Of a stretch of 64,000 bases of DNA, positions 26,514 to 38,898 are shown in pieces; the stretch's first letter is position 1; each line of letters starts with the position of its first letter. The DNA lies in NCBI GenBank assembly GCA_035041965.1, contig JAPYMA010000581.1, forward strand, positions 1 through 64,000, given 5' to 3'. The notes beneath the pieces were generated by a model. It was not told the DNA's origin, ran no database searches, and saw nothing but the letters and a program-made list of their open reading frames with translations. A program made the translations under genes and the position numbers. This stretch comes from Anisakis pegreffii (taxonomy: Eukaryota > Nematoda > Chromadorea > Rhabditida > Anisakidae).

Positions 26514-28113
26514 TATATCACGTGCTCACTGCGCTTTCCGATTCCACACGGAAATTCATTACTTTTCATAGATATCAATGAAATACCCATACCCAGGAGG
26601 GATGTTGCTCTTTTCAATCGTCTTTTAAGATTGCTTTCGCCGTGGAAACAATGAGTTCTTATACATAGCTGGCGGGGTAACGATGGCGTTTCAGATCATC
26701 CAGGGGCTAATCGAGCTCCAAAAGGTGGGGATCAATAGGGGATAAATGTTAAGCGGCAGTCAATCGGTAAACAGCAATTCATCGATCGCTACAAATCAGA
26801 ATCAATTTCTTGCATCGGCACACACGCACACATTCACATTGTCATTTTATTATTATTATGTCCTCTTTATACACTGCATAAGCAATCGGAAAATTTTTCG
26901 TTTTATTGACAATAAAACAAATGACAATATCCAAATTTCTTTCGTAAACTCTGCAAATTGCTTCAGAATTGCATCAAACAAAATTACAAATTAAAAAAAC
27001 ACGGTTAACGAATTCCAAACAATAGGCAGCTATTGAAGCAACAAAAAATTGCATGAGCAATATTAAAGTAGTAAAAATTTACACTGTTTACGGTAAAAAA
27101 CGATACACGTACATAATCAATGTGGGATCAGATGTAAACGATGAGATAGAGTAAAGAACAGTCTCGAAAAATCAACTAATTCATTTCTGAGACGAATAAG
27201 TGAACGCCTAAGGCAATCGTTGATAGTTGGTAATCAAACGATAAGACATCATCAAACATGGAGGCCAATACGATAAGATAATGAACAAGGTAATCAGACG
27301 ATCAGATTTGAGGCAACCGTTGATAATTGGTAATCAAACAATTGAAAGATGACAGATGAGATGATGTAGAACAAGGATCTGAACTGAAAAAGATGAATCT
27401 TAAGGATCTTAAGACAAGGATCTTAAGATCTATTGGTGTCTATACAATAACCAAGGATCATCGAGTATTGAGCGAATGCATAATTGAAAGTAAAACTGAT
27501 CAGTGAAGTGAACAAACTCGATCGAATACAATGAATAAATCAACCTCTCACTTGAATAAACATTTACAAGTATAAATATTATAATCGTAAGCAATTCAAT
27601 TTTCAAAGAAAAACAAACATATATGGCATATGGACAATACCAAAAGAAAATTCAGAAGTTGAAACCATCAAAGGAATTGAGGAATTGACGATACGGCGAT
27701 ATCATCGACCAACAACTGAAGGCATAAGCGAGTGGCTGTTGAGCAAAGAAATGATGAGGAGTGATCAAAATGATTGAAAGTTTCACTTACAATAAACACT
27801 TAAATGATACGAATGATCCTAAAGCAACGTATGTGCCATCATTGACAATCACTTAAATGAACTGATAAAAGCCGATTCTACGATTCGAGAAGCGGATATG
27901 ACAAAATGACAAAAAATAGTCACAAAGTGAATGCCATCGAGGACCAGTATAATGACTGAATCCAACAATGCAAAACAAACAAACGCTCCAGTTCTAGAAT
28001 TAAATGAAAACTCTCCCCAATGAAGGTAACAACGTATCAATGGATAGCTAACACACTAAAGAAACAACCATCAATTAATCAATCAACGAAAAAAATTAAT
28101 TCTTTAAAAACGA

Positions 28114-29731
28114 TCAGATGTTCATCAAAACCTCTGCATGCACCGGTACGACAAGCAGTTCATGTTTTGAATCCACTCGATAGCCATTGTAATGAATAGC
28201 CGCTTGGGCAGCGTGGAATTTGTTGGCGAATTCAATAAGGGCATACTGTGCGTTTGTATTGTTGTTTGTCGACGGTGTCAGGTGTTCGTCACCATCACAA
28301 CATTTATCCTTACCCTCTTCGCACAAATCAATCGATTTTATGATCAAATTCGCGAAGATCGCTCCTAATTGATATTTGTTCATCGCTGACGGGAATCCTT
28401 TCACTTTCACCGCTGCTATCGGGACTCGTTGTTCCACTGAAATGAATCAATCGTTCGAGTTCATTCAGTTCACGAAAAGCGCTCGCCAACTTCACACCAT
28501 AACACTTGATCACCAAAAAAAACAACGAAATTGCTATAATAAACCAACTTTTGACTCGTTCGTTCAGAATTCGTTCCATAACATTCTCGATTCCATTCAT
28601 ACTCAAATGTCCGCTTCTACGCTGTCCACTCTCCATTTCACCAACACACAAACGAAACGGTGCTTTATCACTTAAATTCAGTTTGTTTTAGTTTAAGCAA
28701 ACACTTCATCAATTCTATTCATTGCAACCGTATGCACCAATCCACTGCACCGTTTTACCTCTAAGGAATTGACATTTATATTTCCGTTCCTTGTCCAACA
28801 AAACAACGAAACAACCTTGCAAGATCGTTGCTGAGTTCGAAGGAATGCTACAGGAATAGAGGAATCTGATAGGAATTCACTACATTCATCGAAACAACAA
28901 TGAAATGAAAACATGAATAATCAACTCTCACTTCTGAATCGCTTCAACAATCTCATGAAGTCGTCTCGAAATCCACTTCAAAACGTTCTCGATCACCGTT
29001 GAAAGATCAGAGTGTTCGAATTTGGTCAGTGCATTCTCGAGTATAATCCCTTGCCGAATCAATCCGTAACGTTCAGTTACTGATCGCATCCACTGATACT
29101 CTTTTGAATCTTTTTCTGGTAGTATTTGCATTACGAGCAATACTTTTGGATGCTCTGAAATGTTGACACATAAATGTGCGAACTTATCAAATGTTTTTAC
29201 GAATTCAATTGAAAGTTGCTTGATAAAAACGAACAAAGGAAAATATGTTTAAAAGCTAACCCTTAACGATCTCTCGATAAGCCTTTTCGAATTGATCTTG
29301 CGAATTCGGTTGCGCGTGCAAAACAACCTCTGGTTCTGGCTCGAATGCACAACTCATTCCTTTTGCATCACTCTCTTTCTCCAATACATTCACAAACCAC
29401 ACTCCAAATTCTCTGTAAAAATCCTATTTCGTTCCATTCATCGAAACATTCCATTCAATATCTCCATTAAACACTACAGATTTTTTGCGAATTAAAACAT
29501 TTAAAAGAATTCTAAGCATATACACTGCACTCAAAAACGAACACACTATTTGAAGCAAATGGAACTTCTAAAATGTGGAATATATATTATCAACTGTTCA
29601 AGACAAAAACAAGCAGTGATATGACATAATATGATAAGATCCACTGACAAATCACAAACTAACCTCAACTTTGGCATTAAAGACTCATCCGCAACTGAAC
29701 TGACCATAGCCCATCGCATTCGACAAGCCAT
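28114..29731 (-). CDS. pid-3: Argonaute-type MID domain plus RRM; PID-3/PICS-1-like (PETISCO candidate)
   Basis: Phase-consistent coding exons: 29731-29664 (exon begins 29734), 29412-29261, 29154-28932, 28670-28549, 28436-28114, giving 295 residues. A possible 5' UTR mini-exon lies at 29782-29760. Residues about 1-135 read as a MID domain: WAMVSSVADESLMPKLREFG, GMSCAFEPEPEVVLHAQP, DQFEKAYREIVKEHPKVLLV, MQILPEKDSKEYQWM, then RYGLIRQGI. By eye, two 5'-phosphate-pocket positions of Argonautes are kept (Tyr in EYQWM, Gln in RQG) and a pocket Lys is Arg. No PAZ or PIWI domain exists here; the flanks are accounted for. Residues about 190-295 form an RRM (VKVKGFPSAM as RNP2, YALIEFANKFHAAQAAI as RNP1). 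MID followed by RRM matches my recollection of C. elegans PID-3, which works in 21U-RNA biogenesis and binds SL1 RNA. It lies head to tail with Pcc1. Gene existence is firm; the PID-3 identity is inferred. Confidence 0.6.
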
Positions 29732-29782
29732 CTTCTGAGGATAATTATTTGTTACTTACCAAAATTGAAGCGAATCCAATTT

Positions 29783-30322
29783 CTGCAGTTAATATCATTC
29801 GATTAACGAAAAGCGATTCTTATAATAATCGGCAGCTCACAAATAAAGAATAACAATAATGATCGTTTCCGAAGTCTCAACCATAAGCAGTAAACAACAT
29901 TTTGGTACTCCTCGTTCACCAAACCGTTATAAGCAACAGCAACAATTTCGCATAAACTCTTCATTCCGCATAACAAATATACAAATTCATATCAATACAA
30001 AACATAACAATTAACAAACAATCTAAACGCATTGAGAGTGATATCAGAACATCAATAACATTCACTTCAATAACAGTAAAAACAATAACAACAATTATAT
30101 CAGTAATATCTAGACTACCTGGATTCAGTTATTATACTGATATAATTGTTTTTAATCATACCTTGATAACACCTGAATCCAGGTAATCCAGGTGTTATTA
30201 ACATAATTGTTTACGTTAATTAATATTATTAACTCATATCAATTAATCTTAATCCAGGTAATCATATCAATAATAATGATAACAAAACATAACAACAGAA
30301 TCAAAAGTGATTATTTTAATGA
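29783..30322. other. Spacer between Pcc1 and MID-RRM genes, with nested inverted repeats
   Basis: About 540 bp separate two same-strand genes. No exon-like frame (in particular no PAZ coding) is visible. It contains overlapping inverted repeats: tacctggattcag at 30116-30128 against 30173-30185, and acaattatatcagtaat near 30091 against the near complement ending about 30150. A motif like aatccaggtaatc is repeated near 30177 and 30251. Confidence 0.7.
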
Positions 30323-31257
30323 CTAATTTTTAACGGTTGTTTTCATGCGCTTTTTACTGACTGCTTCATCCTTGTTATTCAATTGATATCTGCCAATCAC
30401 ATCATAAGTTTGTTTCGCCAAATCACACATATCAAAAAAATTATCCACTGACTTTTGCAAATATTTTCGATCAGTACTCGAGATTTGTCTGCAATGTTCG
30501 CTTGTTATCGTGAACATTTATTCTCTTGCCGTAGTTAGTGACATATGAAAATAGCAATCAGCAAGAACGATCATAAATTCAGAGCAAACACCAAAGACTT
30601 ACGCCACAAGAAAGTTGTCTTCAGTGGACAGCAATCGGGTTGCCGTACTCCTCGCTGGTTCTTTATCAACCGATAGCGTTTTACAAATCATTCGTGACAA
30701 TTCCGCATCACATAAATCCACTCGAATCACTCTGAAAGATTATCACCGATGGATAACTGATGCGATCACCTGATCTGTATATGTGTTTCAGACTCTTAAT
30801 CTTGATCTTGATTACATGAATTCACCCATCATAAAATATTCACGAATATTCCAGTATCTCAAGAGTATTGTTCGCCGTTTAAATAAGTAAATTGAAATCT
30901 CGGTTTAAAGAGATATGTATTTCAGCAGAGTACAATAAATACGGAATACCTACACTGAATGCTTGGGTTGCGATACGCTCTTGTGATCCCCATTACGCTC
31001 CATAGTCTGTTCGGCATCTTCTTCGGACAGTTCCTTATCCGAGTCATCATTAAATTCAATCAACGCGTCGTTGCTGCTGGTGATCTGAAAAGATCTGTTC
31101 GCTTTATTCTTTATAGCACATATCCAGAATAAAATTTAAGTGTCCGAATAAATAAGCACTGCAAAAAATTGAATCAGAATGACAGTTGAAAGATGATCAA
31201 GAAACGAACTCAACTCACATCTTGTTTCGAAGTTGTTTCTGCGGTGCATTCATCCAT
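30323..31257 (-). CDS. LAGE3: KEOPS complex subunit Pcc1/LAGE3
   Basis: Dimerising subunit of KEOPS, which makes t6A37 on ANN-decoding tRNAs. Four phase-consistent exons, 31257-31219, 31084-30954, 30731-30603 and 30488-30323, encode 154 residues. Residues about 58-140 match the Pcc1 fold: VIRVDLCDAELSRMICKTLS, VDKEPARSTATRLLSTEDNF, then STDRKYLQKSVDNFF and the helix ending YDVIGRY. This follows the family pattern (beta, helix, PD-rich turn, beta, then .D.R.LR.SV..F.D). An acidic Ser/Glu-rich extension of about 57 residues precedes the domain, and a short basic tail (KKRMKTTVKN) follows. The ATG at 31257 starts a 13-codon exon; I saw no acceptor immediately before it. The MID-RRM gene lies downstream on the same strand. 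Confidence 0.85.
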
Positions 31258-34200
31258 TATCGAAAAATATGCCTTTGTTCAGGTGAAACACACTGAAACT
31301 TTCTATTAACAATATCCATTTCTTCGGGACCGAAATCGGAAACACTGCTAACTTCAGTGATAACACGAAAATGAAAAGCACTGCGATTCGTTAAATAGGA
31401 TTTAGCTGGTTTTAAGTTTATTTCTAAAATCCATCATCTGATCTAACGAAATTTTTCGCACAAAACAGTTGTGTCATACGCTGCCAAACGTATCCGATGC
31501 AGTTGTTTCTGTTGAAAAATTAATTGGAATAGAAATATGCGAGTGGTGGATGACTAGAGAATGTAGTTTCTGTGAATTCCACAGAATGAGAAGGATTCAG
31601 ATGTGAGAAACAAGGGAATGAGAAAAATACATGATACAATGCACTAAGCATGCGCAACTGACAATGTCGAGAGATGAGAGCAAAAACACTCTCGAAAAAC
31701 ATTAGGAAATCAATGTCATAATACAGACGACGGGTTCAGCATGTGCAATCGGTATCTGTAAGCAACACTTTCTGTGTTCATCCCGTACCCAATTTTCTCT
31801 CATCGAGTTATATGTCTAAATTCCGTACAGTCTTCTTGCTCTCATACCTCTCCAACACCAATTGCATGTGCACTACACTACATCATGACTATTTTCTCAA
31901 TAACTGCACACATTGTACTGATTTCTTATCATTCTAATAAACCTCAAAAATAACGTGTCCTCCACTAATTTCTTCTTATCATAACTTCAGTTCAACTGCT
32001 TTTGCAGTTCTTGGCGAAACTACCGGCTGATGCAAAGGCCATGAAATAACACGGCACATAACTCTGAGGCAAATCAGAGAGGTTCGGAATATTCAATGAT
32101 GGACGAAGTTAATTAAAAGGGTTATGGTACGATGTCAATGCAACATACCATTAAAAGGTCAACGATAACCACAAATATTATAGTTAACCAATAATCAAAA
32201 TTTTCCAAGTGTTAAAGTTTTTGAAAGAGTTCAGGTTCAAGCGAGCAAATCATTCGAATTCGAGTGATTCAGTTCTAAATAATACAAATTCTACAGGCTC
32301 CCTTAATTGCGCATCTATGAATTTGTTTTTGAATCTCTTTTTTTGTTAAATATTTGTAAAACATATTCTAGTGTCTAGAGCTTGCCACATTAATTCAAGA
32401 ATGACAGGAAGCTGGAAGAGCTAAGAGCTAATGTCTTTAAATGTATTCATCAATTGAGAGGATTGCAATTGCAGAGTGAAATAAAGAAGAAAAATTTCCT
32501 TCAAAACTATTGTTTTTTTTTGATAAATAAGAATCTTAAAACTTTGAAGATTCAAACTGAATCAGTCTGATAGTGAATACGCTCACATTTCAAGAATAAT
32601 ACGTAATATTTCCCGAAAATTTTCCTATAGGCAATTTAACAATAGCAAATTGCTGGACTGAAAGAAACTCCATTTCAATCTGCATATCTCATTCATTCAC
32701 AAAGTAAGCGACTGAAGTTAAGCTAAAAAAAACTCTCCTTTTCTCCACAATAATATTTCACAATCAGTTTCCAGTTAATGTGTGCAAACTTTATTCACGA
32801 AACTCATGTTTTAGTGTTATTTTTTACATCGATAAAACTGACTTCATAAGAATCATTTTTGAGAATGTTGCAATCGAATCATGCAGAGTGAAATAAATAT
32901 ATTTTGATGCAACAGATCATTTGTTCAGTTATTTGTGCTTTTGAGTTGATTTCATTGAAACAATGACGTCTTTGGGCATTTCATCTACACAATTATCGCT
33001 TCAAACAAATCGCTTCCGAAACCCATTTGGTTTTGCTTAACTCCACTAAAACATCTTCAGATTAAAGCATAGAGACAAACGTCTTCTGTTCATCTCAACA
33101 TATCGAACATGCAAATAACATTCACTGTTTCTTTCGTTCAACAATTAAGCAATTAAGTAATCAACAATTAAGTAACAATTAAGTAACAACAACTCTTCCG
33201 ACCATTCGATGGCATTCTCATCTATTTATTTTTATCGCCATCTTGTTCATTGGTTATGCTGCATCCAAATATAAATCAAACAACTTCCTCGACCCGATTC
33301 ATCTCCATCCTCAATGATGTCATTCATTTATTTATAACTTGAGCTTTGCTCTTTATTCATCTGGTTATAATAGCTTCAGTCATTCTTCTCACAACCCATT
33401 TGGGCTCACAACTTTCTCTGCTGTATCAAACAACCGTTGCTGATACGGTAGTTGAATTTCATCCCTTCTTCAGTCATTAATATTAAGGACTGCATTAGCA
33501 AACGCATCTGAATTCTGTAGTTGACTTCTTCCAGAACGCAAATCTTCTGATGTTTTCAACTGCGATATTATTATTAATAATTTCAGTCGTTTTCAATTTG
33601 CTCTGTGTATCATCTTTTCCGAAGATGTAAGTCGTGTTTCTTCTGTTGTGTTTCGCGACTTTATTTATCCGCCAGAATGGTTTCCTTTATCAACTTGATA
33701 TTATTTTATTCAATCATATGCGCATATGACTGAACAAAGTTGGCTCTGATATTGGCTCTAACAAAGCGAACAAAACCATCACAGTGATGTTTTGTTTGCT
33801 GGAAAAGGCTGTGATATCTGACCTGAATACAGTGACGGTCTGAATACAAAAAAAAACTCGAATGATTTGAAATTGCTTCGAATAAAAACTGATTTATTGC
33901 AGATCAAGCAATGATATGTCAACACGAGAGGCACGAGGCAGAGAGATTTCACCGCCCAGCTATATGAAACGCGCTGATAATAAAATCCCATTTTACTGGT
34001 TGAAAATTTTAAGAAAGAATATGGACTTCAATGAGAAATTGCTGGGACTGTACAATACGTTATGAATATGGTTGATGATGAACGATAGCTCTCTCGATTA
34101 ATATTTATGTCATTATAAATACTTTATATCCACCAAATCTCAACGCCATCACCAACGTCCTTATCAAATGAACGCCGCATCAAAAGCGATTTTTCAGTTT

Positions 34201-34369
34201 TGACCGTTGTCCATTCCATTTCGTTTCGATCAATCAGAACATTATTCGTTACCCATTGACTGTGTCGTGAATGAAATGCAATTGAATCGTACAAAATAAA
34301 ATATTGATGAGAAATTTTATTAGTTAATCACCAAATAAAATAAATTTCATCTCAACCACCATCGATCAA
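31258..34369. other. Intergenic, Pcc1 5' flank to Ser/Lys-rich gene 3' end
   Basis: Three kilobases without a convincing coding segment. Short frames (31520-31702, 31743-31937, 33779-33991) have no family signal. A short tandem repeat built on caattaagtaa lies at 33143-33190. Strongly AT-rich and pyrimidine-rich tracts are otherwise featureless to me. Confidence 0.6.
33143..33190. repeat. Short tandem repeat (caattaagtaa-type)
   Basis: Four imperfect units of roughly 11-13 bp, each containing aattaag. Confidence 0.75.
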
Positions 34370-37300
34370 TCAATCCTCATCATCCAGTTCATGTTCTAAT
34401 GACGACAAATCAATTGTTGAGTCTTTCTTCTTGACTTTCTTCTCGTTTTCTTTGATTGTCATGAACGGTCCCGTTTTCAGCGCTGTTGAACTCACTAAAA
34501 GTTACTCTTACAATCAGCAATTTCCAAAGTCATTGTTTGGCTCTGATATGATGCGTTCTCATTTTGTAATCGTATCCTCTATCAGTAATCGAATGAATAG
34601 TGAGCACTTTTCATACTGATCGCGATGATCATCTAACCAAATTCTCATTAGAACACACGGATTTGTAATCAAGTCATCAATTCCTAAATTATCCCTCAAT
34701 ACTTCACTCTCAACAAGAAACAATCTGCATAATTATAATACACGTTGTTGTAATGTGCTACAATAAACACTAAAAAAAACGCTAGCAAATGAGTCAAGCA
34801 TGTTTCATATATTCGATTGCTCGTATTCAAATAGCGAGCAGAAGAATATCAAAATTATGAATTAAACACAAACAAAGAATATTATTTGAACTTCTTTTTG
34901 AAAACTTACTTGACTTTGTTTTGAGTTTTTTACGCGTATATGATGAAGTTTCAGTTGGCGTTTCCTTAAAAAAAACTGCTGCATCCATACGAATTTGCAA
35001 AAGTTAGTATTGTCAACAATGTTCCAATATTGGAGCGAAATGCGAGAATTTATATATTCTGACTTGAAATTAGACTAAACAAAAGTGGATAATTTACCTC
35101 GAAAACGCTCACCGCATCTTCACTGCGACATCGCACAGGGCATCGAGGATTCAACGTGCTATCTTGAGTTATATCAACTGCAATGAATAACTCTTACAAT
35201 TAACTCATCACTGATTATTTTCAAAAAAAAAAACTTCTCTCTTCCAAAATTTTTGAATAATTCAAAAGAGTCATGGTAAAAAAAAGCAAATATCCGACGA
35301 TACATACAACTGAATGATATACTGAAAACGCACCAATATTAAAAACCATTTGAGCTGTATCGAACAAAGGCTTGACGGTAACGCTTGTCTATAATGAATG
35401 CGATTAATGAATGCTTTCAAATATTATTCATTATCAATGAAATCAATTAGAGAATGATTCTTAATTGTTCATCATTATCAATCAAACCGAAATGCGATAA
35501 CGACATCAATTGGAACATGCTGCTGAAAATCTCAAGAAATTCATAGAAGTTCCCATACTGAGAAAGATTCAAAGAGTAAATGGCACGAAAGTACCTTGTT
35601 AAAAGGTTCCGATTCAGTTCTTCTGCCAAATGAAGATTTCGTTCGTTTCTGGCTATTACCAGTGGTGGATTTTTCACTTTTACCACTCTTCTGAAGATGA
35701 TTCATAAACTCTTATCAACATTATCATCAACTTATTCAATTGTCATCCTCTTTTCTCTTCCACTGAACTGAAATCGCCTCTTATCCGATCGGGTGGTGAT
35801 CAGTGAATAAATGTCACTTGCACGAATGAAACAGGAATGCAATAGGCATCAAATGATTTGTGCAGACATTGAAAATATTACAAAAAGAACGTAAATTTGC
35901 ACATTGAATGAGATTTGCACGTGAAAATGTGAAAGTTAAAAGAATGAGAGCACCATTAGAGAAAGATCGAAAAGAATGAGAAAAGGGTGAAGAGCGTGCA
36001 TGAGAAACGAACGAATTACTGCTGGCATGGATTTGCATGATTGCGTATCTCAAACGGACCAGCGAATGGATCTTGTTGGGATATTGAGAACTGCATATGG
36101 TTTTATGCTTGTTTTCTTGAGAAAGCAATTATGGGCGAGAAAGAGTAGTTAACCAGTAAGTTACAGCAATTGGAATTGGGACAGCAGTCAAAGTTGTTAA
36201 GAATTGATAATCGCGTAATCAAAAAACCCTGTCCATTTGGGAATTCCCTATCTATTCGGGATCTTCTACTCATATCTCCTCCCACTCATTTTCAAAAAAT
36301 CCTGATCTTACCGCTAAAAATCTTGATCTTGCCGAAAGTATAACAAATTTTATGCTTATAAATAATTGCATCACTACCAGAATTTTCAACATGAAAACGA
36401 ATGTAAATGATTAACACACCCACCTTTTCATTCACCGGCTTCGAATCTTAAAGGAAACTTATTTTATTTTTTCACTCATCATCCCTCTCAGATGGTATAA
36501 AAAAGTTTCATATTTCATTAATCTCCAATGAAATCGCGTCGTTTCGCTGCATAAAGTTTATTTTTTGATGTAATCAATTCAGTTTCATCAGTTTCAGTTG
36601 AACAAAACATGAACATTTTCAGTTACCTGCTTTTTGTTTCGGTTCAGTCGCCTTGTTACCACGTTTACTCTGCAATCGGAAGTTTACGAAAAGCATTTAA
36701 TCGCTCAATTTGAACGAGTTAATGTTCAGTTCATATCAAAAAACGACACAATACTAAGAGAACACAGTTATCAAATCCAATTTTGAAATCCTCGATCACA
36801 TCACTTCATGAATCAGATGGTTTTATATTTCATGATGTAGAAATAAAGTCTATTTAAGAATTATTCTCACCTTTGATTTCGATTTTGTGTTAGTCTCATC
36901 GCCTTCTTTATCAGAATCTATGGAATCGAACTGCTGTATTGGATCAGCTAAATTGATTGATTGGTCAATTTATGCATTCAGTGATCATTTTGCGTTGTGA
37001 ACAATTCAGCATCCAAAATGCACTTTCTCAGCACAATTCTCAGAATCAGTTCAGAATGAAAAAGAACCATCGAAAGGAACAATCATTTCTTTGCACATGA
37101 ATAATATCCATTCAAATGTTGAATGAAGCAAAAACCATATTGATGCTAATCGTTCCGACAATAAATGGAAAGATGCGTGAAAAGTATTGTTTGATTGTGC
37201 TGGACAGTCTTTTTGACTCGGCCATATAATCGCAACATAGTCGAAAAAATGATATTGCAGAAGAAAAATTTAAGTTCAGTTCAAAAGTTCAAGCTAATAC

Positions 37301-37795
37301 ACATAAACATTGTAGGATGTACAAGCATGAGGTCGCGGATATGAAGATGAGACGATGTTATCTCAACGATAATGAAATGCATTCACGAGGCGAGAACTCA
37401 TCAATGGAGTGTGCAAACTGATTTATCTGATAGTGAGTAAATGAAGTTAGCAAACACAACGCTCACCTGAATTATTCGACGAGTCCGTTTCCGATCGTTT
37501 CTGAAAACAATTTCGATTCAGAGATGATGCATTGCTGAAGATTAATTTATGCAACAATCCTAGTCTAATTTTGTTTAGATCAGTGTTTTGTGGATGTGTT
37601 CTCGGCTCATTATCCCTCGGCCAAAATTTGCAGTCCGATTACCGTGCCTCCCCGCCCGTCATTCCCATTTAAGCAAAATGACTATTCACTTGTATTTTTG
37701 AAGATGGTCATAAAAAAGATGATTTATGTCGAATGATTACACATCAAAATGATATTGTTTCAGTCATAAGCATCCCGAAAATTTACCTTAAACAT
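34370..37795 (-). CDS. Small Ser/Lys-rich protein of many tiny exons; possible borealin/CSC-1 relative
   Basis: A chain of short exons joined by clean splice sites with unbroken phase: 37795-37787, 37500-37467, 36947-36871, 36669-36627, 36446-36424, 35690-35595, 35388-35334, 35177-35098, 34964-34910, 34494-34370. It gives 198 residues from the ATG at 37795. That frame stays open upstream (TQIWTISKSAIEGLEHMFK), so the true start may lie further right. The product is Ser/Thr/Lys/Glu-rich (KRSETDSSNNS, SDKEGDETNTKSKSK, KSGKSEKSTTGNSQKRTKSS), with an acidic end LEHELDDED, which suggests a nuclear phosphoprotein. PVRCRSEDAVSVFEETPT recalls the borealin/CSC-1 block with E..A.S...(S/T)P, and ALKTGPFMTIKENE recalls its C-terminal strand. 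This is a suggestion only. I cannot name the family with assurance. Confidence 0.55.
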
Positions 37796-38768
37796 GTGTT
37801 CCAATCCTTCTATGGCACTCTTCGAAATAGTCCAAATTTGAGTTATTCTGATGCTGAAATTGATTTCTCAATGATTTCTGCATTCATTTATTGAGATGTC
37901 GTAATTTCGACAATCACACTCCACACGTCCGGATTCAAATTATTTCTAACGACAATAAACTCATCAACAAAATGCCCGCTGAATCCCGCACGTGAATGAA
38001 TTCATTGCTTACAATTAGTCAAAATTCATTGTCCAGTGCTGCAGCAGTCTTCGATGATGAAAAAATCTCAAGTGAACCAAAAGTAGCCCCTACACATGGG
38101 TTTGAATACAATTCCAAGATATTTCTTATAAGCAATCGTCTCTCTCGCATATAATGATTATGCAACGATTGTCAATGAAAGTGCAAGTCATCAACAACTA
38201 ACTAGATTCATCCGATCATCTCTTTCCATTACTCATCATCACAAACCTCTCACCAGATCGTGGTGCCAACCAAGTCAATTGGTTTTCAACGGAACTGATA
38301 AGTTAATGAATGATAAGCTGATGAGGAAGAACACAACTGAATCGCATGAACTGGTTATTATGATAAACACATACGTGAACTGGTGGGGTATTGTGGTAGT
38401 TATTGCGATAGAACAACTCAACTGCACTGATTGATAAGATATACAAAATCATTTAGCTATTTAATGTTGAATGATAAAGTGAGGCATTGATATGACGACG
38501 ACAGCGGATATGGTTGATATAAGATCTGATCGAGTGCTGAGAACGCTTGTGCACAGGATAGATAGATATCACGTAAGGTTTAGATCAGATAGAGCAACAT
38601 GTAGAGGATATGAATAAGTAATAAGGTTGTGTTGTGGGAGTGAAGTGATTAAAATTAATGATTCGTTGCTATGCATATGAGTTATGGTGTTGGATTATTG
38701 TTATTGTTGCACATGAGGTGTGCGTTCAGTAGTTGTGCGTTGAATTTGATTAAGGAATGATTAAGTCT

Positions 38769-38785
38769 TTGTTTCATTCGACGAC
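38769..38785. repeat. (CGA)n microsatellite
   Basis: Five to six cga/gac triplets in the gene-poor interval. Confidence 0.9.
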
Positions 38786-38898
38786 GACGACGACGACTAC
38801 ATTCGTGTGCCATTGGCTTGTCTAAGGACACGACGCTTGTGAATTGTTGCACCTTGAACGTTTCTTATTGAACACTACAACGCACTGGGCACCGCCAA

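Larger units (their letters stand above)
25139..28113. other. Intergenic, golgin 5' flank to MID-RRM gene 3' end
   Basis: Holds the golgin promoter region (immediately right of 25138) and probably the 3' flank of the MID-RRM gene. An unassigned plus-strand frame spans 25770-26087. A GC-richer, repeat-like insert lies at about 26278-26440 between two 20-bp direct repeats. Short imperfect repeats at 27210-27240 and 27301-27331 share ggcaa(t/c)cgttgata and ttggtaatcaaac. Confidence 0.6.

Noticed and set aside
29783..30322. Possible PAZ or N-domain exons making the MID-RRM gene a full Argonaute
   Set aside because: The interval has no coding-like frame, and Pcc1 fills the sequence beyond it. Downstream, the RRM replaces PIWI.
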